44,116 nucleotides of DNA from Paenibacillus cremeus (lineage in GTDB: Bacteria > Bacillota > Bacilli > Paenibacillales > NBRC-103111). The notes beneath the pieces are model-generated. The model did no database searches and was not told where the DNA came from. It worked only from the letters and a program-made list of their open reading frames with translations. The stretch spans positions 1 to 44,116 of the forward strand of contig NZ_VNJI01000061.1 of NCBI RefSeq assembly GCF_007786445.1, given 5' to 3'. Positions 15,438 through 24,236 of the stretch are shown here, piece after piece (within the stretch, counting starts at the first letter, position 1; the number at the start of each line of letters is the position of its first letter). Position numbers and translations under genes: made by a program.

Positions 15438-16079
15438 ATGAAAAAGTACATACTCTTCGATCATGATGGTGTTCTGGTTGATACTGAATTCTGGTATTAC
15501 AAAGCGGGAGAACGCGCTCTGGCTGACATTGGATTTACCTTGGATAAAGATCAATATCTCCGCGACATGACCCAGTCATTGGGCACTTGGTCCCAAGCTA
15601 GGGCGGCAGGTATTGATGAGCAGACTATCAGCAAGCAGCGTGAGGTCCGCAACGTCTATTATCAGGAATATCTACGAACAGAAGCCATAGAGATTGAAGG
15701 CGTAGTTGAAGCTCTAGCCGAACTGTCAAAGTACGTCCGCATGGCCATCGTGACGACTGCAAAACGTGCGGATTTTCAACTTATTCATGAAAAGCGCCAG
15801 ATTAGACAATTCATGGAATTCGTCCTTGTTCGCGAAGACTACGAGCACAGCAAACCGAACCCGGAACCATACTTGAACGGTCTAAAGCGATTCGGAGCTT
15901 CCAAACAAGAGACCCTGGTTGTAGAGGATTCAAACAGAGGGTTGAACTCAGCCGTGGCGGCTGGCATCGACTGTGCTATTGTGCATAACGACTTCACAAA
16001 AACACATGACTTCTCACAGGCCAGCTATCGAATCAAGACTCTGATTGAACTAAAGGACATTATCCTGAATGTAACCTGA
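15438..16079 (+). CDS. HAD-superfamily hydrolase (beta-phosphoglucomutase-like)
   Basis: A 213-residue haloacid-dehalogenase-type enzyme. Motif I is FDHDGVLVDTE with nucleophile Asp8 and Asp10, motif II is VTTAK, motif III Lys is in EHSKPNPEPYL, and motif IV is VVEDSNRGL. The helical cap between residues 15 and 85 is that of subclass IA, which includes phosphoglucomutases and sugar-phosphate phosphatases. AAAGGAGAG lies 9 bases before the ATG at 15438. All catalytic residues are present. The substrate is unknown. Confidence 0.9.
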   Translation: MKKYILFDHDGVLVDTEFWYYKAGERALADIGFTLDKDQYLRDMTQSLGTWSQARAAGIDEQTISKQREVRNVYYQEYLRTEAIEIEGVVEALAELSKYVRMAIVTTAKRADFQLIHEKRQIRQFMEFVLVREDYEHSKPNPEPYLNGLKRFGASKQETLVVEDSNRGLNSAVAAGIDCAIVHNDFTKTHDFSQASYRIKTLIELKDIILNVT

Positions 16080-16484
16080 GAGAGCATCCGCCAGCGTGTC
16101 CCGAACTCACTTTTAGAGTGAAGAGCAGTGCGGGCTGTGATCTAGGAAAGTGAGCTGCAGTTGCCCGAGCCGGCGTCTGGCGCCGATCGCGCTGAACCGG
16201 TGCTCGGAAATATTGGTGTAAGATGAAGCTACTAATCATTTGGACCCACAAACTGAAGATAAAATTTACGCGATTCTTGACAAGCTCGAAGATCCTATAG
16301 GTTTGGAGCCAGTGGGGGTGCTTCGCCTTGGTGATAAAATTGTAGTCAAACTAATAAATGGCTGATTCGCATTACGTATAAATTATTTAACTTCTTGCCA
16401 CGATTCTTGGCAGCTTTGTTACGTTAAACGGCAGTTTAGTTGAAACATGAAAATGGCTCCTTTATGTCTGTGCCAAGCAAGAAT
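16080..16484. other. Gap with a coding relic
   Basis: From 16222 to 16365 an open frame without a start reads like a protein fragment (for example DPQTEDKIYAILDKLEDPIG, then LGDKIVVKLING). A second frame just after it gives WLIRITYKLFNFLPRF, as if a frameshift separated the two. The family is not recognised. Confidence 0.35.
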
Positions 16485-16511
16485 AACCCCTCCGAACAGA
16501 TTGGAGGGGTT
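16485..16511. terminator. Bidirectional terminator
   Basis: AACCCCTCC pairs perfectly with GGAGGGGTT over a 9-nt loop, with T-rich sequence on both sides. It can end the minus-strand sugar operon finishing at 16612. Confidence 0.75.
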
Positions 16512-16611
16512 GTTCTATCATTACATGAAAAAAGCCCAGTAGAAAAAGCCCCCGTTTAGAGCGTAAAGGGAAATTGCAATATGCCGTGCGTCTAGATATT
16601 TAAATATGGGA

Positions 16612-17664
16612 TTATCGGACCGGGGCGTCGACTGGCAATCTCCGCTCTTCTCGTGCCGACTCGAACGTTTTTTCAATAATTTTAAGCGCATATAGGCCGG
16701 TTGGTCCATCGATTAGAAGCGGCGTACCGTCGCAGAGCGACTCAACGAATGACTCGTGCACGCGGTGGACGCATCCTCTGTAAGAGCTTTCAAAGGTGCG
16801 CTGGGCAACGCCTTCCTCCTTGTTGTAACGGAAATCTCCAAGCTCGCAGTCGTTCTCAAGCTGTATGGACATTTCGCCGGTTCTATAGTTGTAGCGCACA
16901 TTTCCGGCTGTACCGTTTACCTCAAGGATGGACCCAACCGTCCGGCGGTTCGTAAATTGGCAGTAGGTCGTCTCCAGGACTGCCGAAACGCCGCCCTCGA
17001 AGCCGTAGATGGCGGTTGTCACATCATCGGCCTTCATTGGCGCGTAAATGGTGTCCGAATACGACTGCACCCACTTGATCTCTCCCTGTAAATGGAGGAA
17101 CAGGTCGATCAGGTGCGTGCCAAGCTGCTCCAGCGCGCCGCGGGCTTCCTGCTTCCGCCACGAATCGTCATCGAGCGAGAAACCCTTGTAGGAGATCATT
17201 CTCCCGCGCAGCGTGATGACTTTGCCGAGATGGCCATGCTCGATCAGATTGCGAAGTGTCTCAATGCCGCCGTCTCCCCGTAAAAACATGAATACGCCAA
17301 GCTTGCGGTCATATGTACGGGAAGCAGCGATCATGCGTTCGGCGGCATCAATGGTGCCGGCCATCGGCTTTTGCACGAACACGTGCTTGCCCGCTTGAAA
17401 GCTCTGCAGCGCAATCGGCTCATGAGAGGCGTTAGGCGTCGTAATGTCGACCCAATCGACCTCCAAGTCGTTCAGCACATCTTCTAGCTTGTCGGTATGG
17501 TGCGGAATGCCGTTCTTCTCCGCAACCTGACGTGCAGCCTCTAGGTCGGTATCGCACACCCATTTCAGCTTGGAGCGCTGCAGGCGTGAATGAGCGGGAA
17601 TATGCAGGCTTCTGGCGATGTTGCCGGCGCCGATTAAGGCGGAAGTAAGCATCCTTATCGTCAT
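16612..17664 (-). CDS. Gfo/Idh/MocA-family oxidoreductase
   Basis: A 350-residue NAD(P)-dependent dehydrogenase. The N-terminal Rossmann motif is LIGAGNIARS, and HVFVQKPMAGT (about residues 97-107) holds the Lys-Pro pair typical of the family. The C-terminal alpha/beta domain includes GTHLIDLFLHLQG with the active-site His. Members oxidise sugars, inositols or sugar acids, often via 3-keto intermediates. The ATG at 17664 overlaps the upstream TGA (ATGA) and has GAGGAG 8 bases before it, showing translational coupling to the isomerase. Together they resemble gene pairs for sugar or inositol epimerisation and oxidation. Confidence 0.9.
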   Translation of the reverse strand: MTIRMLTSALIGAGNIARSLHIPAHSRLQRSKLKWVCDTDLEAARQVAEKNGIPHHTDKLEDVLNDLEVDWVDITTPNASHEPIALQSFQAGKHVFVQKPMAGTIDAAERMIAASRTYDRKLGVFMFLRGDGGIETLRNLIEHGHLGKVITLRGRMISYKGFSLDDDSWRKQEARGALEQLGTHLIDLFLHLQGEIKWVQSYSDTIYAPMKADDVTTAIYGFEGGVSAVLETTYCQFTNRRTVGSILEVNGTAGNVRYNYRTGEMSIQLENDCELGDFRYNKEEGVAQRTFESSYRGCVHRVHESFVESLCDGTPLLIDGPTGLYALKIIEKTFESAREERRLPVDAPVR

Positions 17665-18503
17665 AGAGCAAGCTCCTCTGCGAGAAGCGGCGACTCGAAG
17701 CCGGCATTTTGCAGCCATGTATGAAGCAGGGCGAGCGCTTTTTGCGACTGGGTGATTTTCGGATGGATATGCGTTTCCATTGTCATTCTGCGAATTGTCG
17801 GATCATCCGAAAGCCGCGGCAGCAAGCGTGTCCACGGGATTTGTCCGTCGCCGAGGCCGGTCCATGGGCTGCCTGCGTGATAGCCCTGCGTCTTGGCATC
17901 TTTAATATGAATGCTCGTAATGCGCCCGCGGAGAGTGGCATACCCTTCGAACGGGTCCTCGCCGGCTACCCACGAATTGGCGGGATCCCAATTGGCCCAC
18001 AGCGCGTCTGAGCCAACCGCTTCCCATACGGCCATGAACTGCTTCGCCGTCTCGCAAGCGGTTCCGTGCTCTGTCTCTATGGCTAGACGAAGGCCGGCTT
18101 CTTCCGCCTTGCGGCACGCTTCCTTCAAATATGGAATGACCATTTCCTGTAGCTCTGGCTGGCGTGGATTGGCGCGGTCGTACAGGGAGAAAATGACGAT
18201 CGTATCAGCGCCGATTTGCCGAGCAAGCTGAATAGATTGATCGAGCCGATCGCTTAAATGCTCATCCATGAGCGCTTTTTCCGGGGCGCATTTAAACACG
18301 CCGGGTGATAGCGCCGTATAGGTGATGCCGTATTGCTCCTTCAATCGGAGCAGTTGCTGCACGGTCTTATCCGTCAGCCCGTCGGGAAGGCGCTTTTGCA
18401 TAATATTGCGCACTTCATAATGGCGGATTCCCCAAGACGTGCCGATATGTACGGCTGCGTCGATATCCTGGCTAATTTCATCGCTGACAATGCAAAACTC
18501 CAT
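17661..18503 (-). CDS. Sugar phosphate isomerase/epimerase family protein (TIM barrel)
   Basis: A 280-residue xylose-isomerase-like TIM barrel of the AP-endonuclease-2 type. Four probable metal ligands are visible: Glu in LAIETEHG, Asp in NWDPANSW, His in SIHIKDAK and Glu in METHIHPK. GGGAGG lies upstream of the ATG at 18503 (MEFCIVSDEISQD), and longer starts lack such a signal. Members isomerise or epimerise ketoses and keto-inositols. It is the first gene of a two-gene operon with the Gfo/Idh enzyme and is divergent from an AraC regulator that probably controls it. Confidence 0.88.
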   Translation of the reverse strand: MEFCIVSDEISQDIDAAVHIGTSWGIRHYEVRNIMQKRLPDGLTDKTVQQLLRLKEQYGITYTALSPGVFKCAPEKALMDEHLSDRLDQSIQLARQIGADTIVIFSLYDRANPRQPELQEMVIPYLKEACRKAEEAGLRLAIETEHGTACETAKQFMAVWEAVGSDALWANWDPANSWVAGEDPFEGYATLRGRITSIHIKDAKTQGYHAGSPWTGLGDGQIPWTRLLPRLSDDPTIRRMTMETHIHPKITQSQKALALLHTWLQNAGFESPLLAEELAL

Positions 18504-18711
18504 CCGGCTTCCCTCCCAAGTCTGGAACAAGATTAGAGCGCGTCCGGTCGCAGTCAATATGTGTCTGGCAGGACCATAGCGCTATTTTTCATGGAGATCT
18601 ACGAGTAGCATATCAATTTTTTCTGTATCCGTGTCCTGCTGTAGTCTGATAAAATGTTGTCTGAGTATGATTATAGATGAATGGAAATCGTGGAAGGAAG
18701 GCGGGCGAACG

Positions 18712-19608
18712 ATGCCGGATCACGCGGGCTACACAGGGCATAGGGGGAAAATGTTAGGAAGCGATCCTTTTCGGATGGCGCTTCGCCGCACCTCGGCTTC
18801 CGAGTATCGGCCGACTTATCATGCGCATCAGGGGCTGGAGCTGCTGTACGTCTACGAAGGGCGCGGCCGAGTGGTAGTGAATCAGCGGGTCATCGAGGTG
18901 ACACCGGGTACACTGCTCATGTTTCAGCCGTTTCAGCTGCACCGGATTCAGATGGATGTAACGGTAAGCACACCGTACGTCCGTTCGTTCGTTATTTTCG
19001 AGCCGACCGTACTGGAGCCGTATTTGCAGCCCTTTGCGGGTGTACATAAATTTTTTACCCGTGTATGGAAGGGATTCCCGGCGTTCCATGCCATTCGGAC
19101 GGGAAGCCGGGCGCCTTTTCTGGAGCAGCTGTTTGAGGAGCTTGGGCGCATTATCGCCGAAGAGGAGCCGAATGATGAGCATTACTCAGCAGAGGAGCGG
19201 TTTGCTGTATTTCTTGTTACGTTTCTTCAGACGATCCAGCCGTTTTGGCGCGAGCAGGAGGAGGTTGCCGAGCAGGCGGAGCTGCGCGATTCGCCCCATG
19301 TGGAGACGATTCTCCAATGGATCGAGGACCATTATAGGACGCCGTTTCGGATGGAGCAGCTTGCCGAAGCTGTTCATTTATCCCCGAAATACATTTCCGC
19401 TTTATTTACAAAAATGATCGGCAGCAGCATCACGGAGTACATCATGAGCCGTAGAATACGCCAAGCTTGCGTACTGCTGCGGTCGGGCGTCATGCAAATC
19501 CAGGACATAGCGCAGGAGATCGGCTTGACCAATGTCTCCTATTTCTGCCAGCTGTTCAAACAAACCGTCGGCGTCAGCCCTCATCAGTACCGGAAACAGG
19601 CGAGGTAG
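18712..19608 (+). CDS. AraC-family regulator with cupin sensor domain
   Basis: A 298-residue regulator. The N-terminal cupin-like sugar-sensing region includes YHAHQGLELLYVYEGRG and TPGTLLMFQPFQLHRI (about residues 35-80). The C-terminal pair of helix-turn-helix motifs includes FRMEQLAEAVHLSPKYISAL and IQDIAQEIGLTNVSYFCQLF, followed by the family end GVSPHQYRK. GGAAGG-type signals precede the ATG at 18712; earlier in-frame starts would add a non-conserved tail. It is divergently placed from the isomerase/oxidoreductase operon, so control of that operon is the natural inference. Confidence 0.92.
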   Translation: MPDHAGYTGHRGKMLGSDPFRMALRRTSASEYRPTYHAHQGLELLYVYEGRGRVVVNQRVIEVTPGTLLMFQPFQLHRIQMDVTVSTPYVRSFVIFEPTVLEPYLQPFAGVHKFFTRVWKGFPAFHAIRTGSRAPFLEQLFEELGRIIAEEEPNDEHYSAEERFAVFLVTFLQTIQPFWREQEEVAEQAELRDSPHVETILQWIEDHYRTPFRMEQLAEAVHLSPKYISALFTKMIGSSITEYIMSRRIRQACVLLRSGVMQIQDIAQEIGLTNVSYFCQLFKQTVGVSPHQYRKQAR

Positions 19609-19803
19609 CTAAATTTGGTAATAATTATTGGAATTCTACTGGGCCAAAAGTGAGAGGTAACTCTTTATAGCGAAACGGAGATATGCCGTGAAGTCAAATA
19701 TGAATCGTGAAGACCAACGCAACGCAAGGACACTTAGAAAAATTGAAGTTCAACAAATTTACTGATCGCAAGCTTATCGAGTTGGCCCCACTTGATGCAG
19801 GCA
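19609..19803. other. Gap without a recognised gene
   Basis: No convincing coding sequence, hairpin or promoter was seen between the AraC gene and the short CBO0543-like relic. Confidence 0.4.
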
Positions 19804-19839
19804 TTAGCTTAGTTCGACCGGAACATTAAAGTACCATTC
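19804..19839 (-). pseudogene. C-terminal relic of a CBO0543-like gene
   Basis: On the minus strand this encodes EWYFNVPVELS and a stop, which parallels the end of the intact neighbour (VWYFKVPVNVPVEIK). It looks like the tail of a former tandem paralogue. Confidence 0.5.
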
Positions 19840-19841
19840 CA

Positions 19842-19884
19842 AATAAGAACACAGCAACTGAGAGTCGATTGCTGTGTTCTTATT
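19842..19884. terminator. Strong bidirectional terminator
   Basis: A 16-bp perfect stem (AATAAGAACACAGCAA and its complement) with an 11-nt loop and T-rich flanks lies between the relic and the CBO0543-like gene. Confidence 0.85.
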
Positions 19885-19928
19885 TTCGTTAAGCGGGTCC
19901 AACCCTCAGGCGGAAGCCTCAGTGGACG

Positions 19929-20447
19929 CTATTTTATTTCGACCGGTACATTAACAGGAACTTTAAAATACCACACCCAAAATACACACATAATTAATGA
20001 GATACCATAGGCTAACACGGGTCGTTTATAGAATAATCGAAGCATGGGGAATATTGTGCAATCAAAAATTATTGACCAATAAAGATTCCAGCCATGTTGA
20101 TAAATAATACGGCCAGTAATCAATAGAATCCACTCTACTGCAGCGTAAATCAAAACCCAATTTAGAATATAAATGACTTGCTTACCAATATCACCCTTTG
20201 GATATTTGGACAAAAATAGAAGTGCAGTAAGCGGGAAAGTAACAAACATATAAATCATTTCAGTGAAAGCGTTATTTAGCAAAATATCAGGCTTTAATCT
20301 CCACAATGCATAATTTGCGGTTAGAAAAAGATAAAGCAAATCCCCAAGTACAAAATACATCATTGTAGTGTGATAATCCCTCCAATTTTTCCAATCTCCT
20401 CGTTTCCACGCGACGATCAAAATTAAAACTGCGATTGCAAAGTGCAT
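19929..20447 (-). CDS. CBO0543-type multipass membrane protein
   Basis: A 172-residue protein with about five hydrophobic segments (roughly residues 2-14, 28-45, 63-80, 92-112 and 122-165). Short charged loops such as WKRGDWKNWRDYH and SKYPKGDIGKQ separate them. The late YQHGWNLYWSIIFD segment is shared with the membrane protein at 41628-42116. This layout fits the CBO0543 family common in spore-formers, whose function is unknown. No clear ribosome binding site was noted. Its 3' side carries a strong terminator and a paralogue relic. Confidence 0.7.
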   Translation of the reverse strand: MHFAIAVLILIVAWKRGDWKNWRDYHTTMMYFVLGDLLYLFLTANYALWRLKPDILLNNAFTEMIYMFVTFPLTALLFLSKYPKGDIGKQVIYILNWVLIYAAVEWILLITGRIIYQHGWNLYWSIIFDCTIFPMLRLFYKRPVLAYGISLIMCVFWVWYFKVPVNVPVEIK

Positions 20448-20892
20448 TAGATTCTCACACCTACCTTCTTTAAGTTAATAACTCATTTCCCATTATTATC
20501 CATATAACCATACCACATCCTATAGCGACTGTTGGTTAAAGAATACTTTATGGTAATTGAAATTTTTATGTCATCCTTCAGAGACGTTAATAACCCAGCC
20601 CCTGAGATCAGCAGATGAACTTAGCAAGTTCCAGCAAACCGGTGAAAAGTATAAGATGGTCTACGATTATCAGATCATGAACAAGCTTAATTAATGGGGG
20701 CCCACCCGGAGAAGGTTACAAAGAATGAGTTGGATTTCTGGCATCTTTACAGGTTAATTACCGAGGAACAGTACCTTCATTTCATCAACCTCATCGCCTC
20801 ATAGGACGTGACGTTACCCGTCATTGGTGGTCGTAGCAGAAACCGTATAATTATAGGATCCCGTCGTAACAATTTATTTGCACAAGGAAATA
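20448..20892. other. Gap with two coding relics
   Basis: Two plus-strand fragments look protein-like: one ends KYKMVYDYQIMNKLN with a stop at 20692-20694, the other reads NELDFWHLYRLITEEQYLHF and ends at 20802-20804. Neither has a start or ribosome binding site, and neither family was recognised. Confidence 0.35.
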
Positions 20893-20910
20893 CTGGACTT
20901 ATCGTTCCAG
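20893..20910 (+). promoter_or_regulatory. Probable TetR operator upstream of its own gene
   Basis: CTGGACTTATCGTTCCAG is a partial palindrome that matches 12 of 18 positions with the site before the efflux gene at 21541-21558. Confidence 0.6.
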
Positions 20911-20948
20911 AAAATATATACTGTACCTACGGAAACGGAGGGAGAACC

Positions 20949-21524
20949 ATGGGACGCTACAAAGAGTTTGATAAAGAAGCGGTGCTCCATAAAGCGATGC
21001 TCGTTTTTTGGAAAAAGGGCTACGATGCGGCAAGCATACCCGATTTGCTGGAAGCCATGGATCTTAGCAGATCAAGTCTGTACGAAACGTTTGGGGACAA
21101 ACAAACACTTTATATCGAGGCGATCAACTGGTACAAGAAGTGGAAGCAAGCTAAACGGGACATCCTCGTCAATGCGACATCCGCAAAATCGGGAATCCGG
21201 CAGTACTTCGAGCTACACATCGATTCCGCCTTGGGCGGCGAGTCGCCAAAGGGCTGTCTCATTACTAATGCAGCAGTCGGCATGGATTCGCCAGATGAGG
21301 AACTGAATGCGTTGATCAGGGAGCGGTTTGACGAGCTGGAGAAATCCTTCTACGAGCTGCTGCGCAAAGGTCAGGAGACGGGAGAAATCATCCCGGAGAA
21401 AGATATCAAGACTTTATCGTATCTGCTCTCAAACCTGAATCATAGTATAAATATCGTTGCGAAGGTTCAGGGTGACCGCAGCAAGATGAAGCAGATGATG
21501 GACACGGTGCTGGAAATACTGTAA
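20949..21524 (+). CDS. TetR-family transcriptional regulator
   Basis: A 191-residue repressor. The DNA-binding region spans about residues 8-50, with KGYDAASIPDLLEAMDLSRS and SLYETFGDKQTLY as helix-turn-helix and following helix. The C-terminal part is of the TetR_C type with GCLITNAAVG typical of the AcrR/YxaF group. GGAGGGAGAACC precedes the ATG at 20949; a longer frame has no signal. It lies upstream of an MFS exporter in the same direction, and matching operator-like sites precede both genes, so it probably represses both until an exporter substrate binds. Confidence 0.92.
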   Translation: MGRYKEFDKEAVLHKAMLVFWKKGYDAASIPDLLEAMDLSRSSLYETFGDKQTLYIEAINWYKKWKQAKRDILVNATSAKSGIRQYFELHIDSALGGESPKGCLITNAAVGMDSPDEELNALIRERFDELEKSFYELLRKGQETGEIIPEKDIKTLSYLLSNLNHSINIVAKVQGDRSKMKQMMDTVLEIL

Positions 21525-21540
21525 ATTTTTTTTAACTATA

Positions 21541-21558
21541 TCGGAACGATTGTTCCAG
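21541..21558 (+). promoter_or_regulatory. Probable TetR operator before the MFS gene
   Basis: TCGGAACGATTGTTCCAG contains the palindrome GGAAC-GATT-GTTCC and shares its right half with the site at 20893-20910. Confidence 0.65.
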
Positions 21559-21591
21559 TAAATTTATCTGACCAGCAAAGGAGCTCTCTCT

Positions 21592-22785
21592 ATGCATTCA
21601 GCTTTAATTCCAACGGAGAAATCGATTTCGGCATCACTGATTTTTATCCTGGCAGCCGCCTGCGGTATCATCGCGGCGAATCTTTATTATGCTCAACCAT
21701 TGGTAGGTCCGATCGGTTCGACTATCGGGCTCTCCTCCGGGGCTGCCGCACTCATCGTTACGATGACCCAAGTCGGCTACGGGATAGGCTTGTTATTTAT
21801 CGTACCACTGGGAGACATCCTAGAAAATCGTAAGCTGATCGTTTCGTCATTGCTCCTCACAGCCGCCGTTTTGACAATTGCAGCTGTAATCAAAAGCGCT
21901 GTCCTGTTCCTTATCGCTTCACTCGTGATCGGAGTAGGTTCCGTCGCAGCGCAAATCCTTGTGCCGTATGCGGCTCATCTTTCGGCTGAAGCCGTGCGCG
22001 GTCGCAATGTGGGCAACGTCATGAGCGGGCTACTTCTGGGGATTATGCTCGCGCGTCCCATTTCAAGCTTGGTGGCGGAGTATATGGGCTGGCGCGCCGT
22101 ATATTTCATCTCCGCAGCACTGATTTTCGCGCTGGCTCTTGTATTGGCAAAGGCACTGCCTTCAAGGCAGCCTTCGACCGCCACAGCTTACCCGGCGCTG
22201 CTGCACTCCATGCTGCATCTGCTGAAGACGACACCGGCATTGCGCCGGAGGGCAATTTATCATGCTTGTGTATTCGGGACGTTCAGTTTGTTTTGGACTA
22301 CAGTTCCGTTGGTATTGACAAGTCCGGCGTTTCATTTTACTCAGAAGGAGGTCGCTCTGTTCGCATTAGTCGGGGTAATGGGGGCAATTGCGGCGCCAGC
22401 GGCGGGTCGTTTGGCGGACCGTGGGTGGGTTCGTCCGGCGACAGGCTGGGCATTGGCCATCGTCATCTTGTCCGGGCTGCTTCCCTTGGTGGTTCCATCG
22501 GGTTCTGCTATCGCGGTCCCCATACTCGTAGTTGCGGCCATTTTACTCGACCTGGGGGTATCCGCCAACATGGTTCTCGGGCAGCGGGTGATTTTCTCAT
22601 TAGGGGCGGAAATTCGCAGTCGGCTTAACGGTTTGTATATGGCCATTTTCTTTTTAGGGGGCGCTATCGGCTCAGCGGCAGGGGGATGGGCTTACGCAAC
22701 GGGGGGCTGGGAGGCGGCGCTGCTGATCGGGATCGCCTTACCGGCCATCGCCATGGCGTATTATGCGACGGAGTATAGTAAGTGA
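21592..22785 (+). CDS. MFS transporter (drug/metabolite efflux type)
   Basis: A 397-residue major-facilitator protein with about 12 membrane helices. The opening ANLYYAQPLVGPIG motif is typical of the YnfM/YgaY-like efflux branch, and the loop PLGDILENRKL between helices 2 and 3 matches the family G-x-x-x-D-x-x-x-R-K pattern. GGAGCTCTCTCT precedes the ATG at 21592. It would export drugs or metabolites by proton antiport. It is paired with the TetR regulator, and a terminator follows at 22861. Confidence 0.9.
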   Translation: MHSALIPTEKSISASLIFILAAACGIIAANLYYAQPLVGPIGSTIGLSSGAAALIVTMTQVGYGIGLLFIVPLGDILENRKLIVSSLLLTAAVLTIAAVIKSAVLFLIASLVIGVGSVAAQILVPYAAHLSAEAVRGRNVGNVMSGLLLGIMLARPISSLVAEYMGWRAVYFISAALIFALALVLAKALPSRQPSTATAYPALLHSMLHLLKTTPALRRRAIYHACVFGTFSLFWTTVPLVLTSPAFHFTQKEVALFALVGVMGAIAAPAAGRLADRGWVRPATGWALAIVILSGLLPLVVPSGSAIAVPILVVAAILLDLGVSANMVLGQRVIFSLGAEIRSRLNGLYMAIFFLGGAIGSAAGGWAYATGGWEAALLIGIALPAIAMAYYATEYSK

Positions 22786-22860
22786 TATTCCGCAAAACCT
22801 TGACTGCATCTAAAAAACATCGGAGCAGTTCCTTTTACAGCCAAACGGCAGCCAAAAAAC

Positions 22861-22890
22861 AAGAAACCGCTGAAAAGCGGTTTCTTGTTT
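22861..22890 (+). terminator. Rho-independent terminator
   Basis: AAGAAACCGCT pairs with AGCGGTTTCTT around GAAA, followed by GTTTT. It ends the tetR-MFS unit. Confidence 0.88.
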
Positions 22891-23026
22891 TAATTACGTA
22901 AAAAAGTAGTTTGACGAGTTGAGAATTACTAAAATGATCCCAGGAAGATTAGGGGATCGTTTTAGTGCGCGAATTTTAAATGAAATTCCTAGTTCGATCA
23001 GTTCAGTTCAAAAGGAGGGACGGTTG

Positions 23027-23242
23027 TTGAAAGGACAGTTAAATAAACCACCAGTTCAAGAACAAGAGACATCAGTTTGGATATGTGTAAAAGAAGAATA
23101 CAAGGGATGGGTCCGTGAAGACTTTCCGTTCAATAAAGTTCTCAAATGTGCACTGTATGACTCGGAGATGGTTCGCAGAACAAAAGTTCTTCCTATTCTA
23201 AGCATTGAAAAAAACGCCGTCGCAGTATCGTGTGAAAGCTAA
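23027..23242 (+). CDS. YdjO-like small protein with altered cysteines
   Basis: A 71-residue protein resembling the cold-inducible YdjO family of bacilli: QEQETSVWICVKEEYKGWVR, then LKCALYDSEMVRRTKVLPIL. In YdjO relatives as I know them, two C-x-n-C pairs form a likely zinc knuckle; here the second Cys of each pair appears replaced by Tyr (CVKEEY and CALY). AAGGAGGG at 23012-23019 points to a TTG start at 23027 (or 23024). A longer frame upstream lacks signals. The protein may have lost metal binding, so it could be a decaying copy. Confidence 0.65.
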   Translation: MKGQLNKPPVQEQETSVWICVKEEYKGWVREDFPFNKVLKCALYDSEMVRRTKVLPILSIEKNAVAVSCES

Positions 23243-23310
23243 ACCGTCGGCAATGACGAGATGACCAGCTGTTAAATTTTAAGCAGTCGGTGACGCTCAT
23301 GGTAACTTGA

Positions 23311-24090
23311 TCATGGCTCTGGACAGAACCCCGGATTGTTAGTGCACATATGCTGGGAGTAAGCGCTGTCTGAACTGGACAAGTCCTTGAAATAATCAGC
23401 AATGATATGGTTCGCTGTGATGGAATCGTCCTGGAATTCGAGCTGGTGCAGCTCCTTGACGTGCATATAATAATAGATCGTGTCATCCTCGGGCACCTTG
23501 AACAGAAGCGGCGGCAGGTGAGGCACGAGATCGTACTTATTCGCAACCCGGTGACTGATTTTACGCGATAATGCTCTGGCAAAATCCGGGTTCCCCACAC
23601 GCGGAGACCCGAAGGTGTAGATGATTGGCGAGTTGAACTTGGTGTTATGGGCTACATCAAGCGCGCATAAAGTCGCTAACGCCCCACCTAGGCTGTGCCC
23701 CGTCAAGAACATTGTTTTACGCGCAGGTAATCGCTTCAAGGCTCCGATCACATCATCTCGGAGCGAGCTGTATATTTGTGTGAATCCTTTATGCGTCCAG
23801 CCCGCGTCCGACACGAACTTGTATTTCACCTGACGCGCCATAGCGTTCGCCATCCAGTCGGCTGACGAGCTAGTACCCCGAAAGGCAATAATAATTCTCT
23901 CATCCGATTCTATAATATAGCCAAACCATTCTTCGATCCCGTAGAAGGCGACCCCCTTGAAGCCAGTAACCAGCTCATAGCCTTTGGGGACAACGAACGA
24001 CCCATCTTTATTGCTGAACTGGGTGTAAGTCTGCCCGCACACAGCCGCTAAAAATATCGCCAATCGATTGTCGTAATCTTGCCCCTTCAT
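23311..24090 (-). CDS. Class 3 lipase family protein
   Basis: A 259-residue alpha/beta-hydrolase. The nucleophile elbow TGHSLGGALA places Ser133, the oxyanion-side strand is IIIAFRGTSSSADW, and the later segments TFGSPRVGNPDF and DLVPHLPP supply the expected Asp and neighbouring residues. The final active-site His is probably in MHVKELHQLE or further on. No signal peptide is seen, so it seems intracellular, as are many PF01764 lipases in Paenibacillus. It probably hydrolyses acylglycerols or other esters. It is a single gene with a rather weak ribosome binding site (GGGAG close to the ATG). Confidence 0.92.
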   Translation of the reverse strand: MKGQDYDNRLAIFLAAVCGQTYTQFSNKDGSFVVPKGYELVTGFKGVAFYGIEEWFGYIIESDERIIIAFRGTSSSADWMANAMARQVKYKFVSDAGWTHKGFTQIYSSLRDDVIGALKRLPARKTMFLTGHSLGGALATLCALDVAHNTKFNSPIIYTFGSPRVGNPDFARALSRKISHRVANKYDLVPHLPPLLFKVPEDDTIYYYMHVKELHQLEFQDDSITANHIIADYFKDLSSSDSAYSQHMCTNNPGFCPEP

Positions 24091-24236
24091 CTCCCAGTCC
24101 CCCGTAGATACGCATCATTCCTTATTGTATGAGGGAAGGAGCAGGGGTGTGCCCAAGTTCTTGTCATTTATGATAAACATGCTGCAAGTGTATTCGCCAA
24201 ACAACGAGATAAAGCACTTCTATAGAATTACATTTT

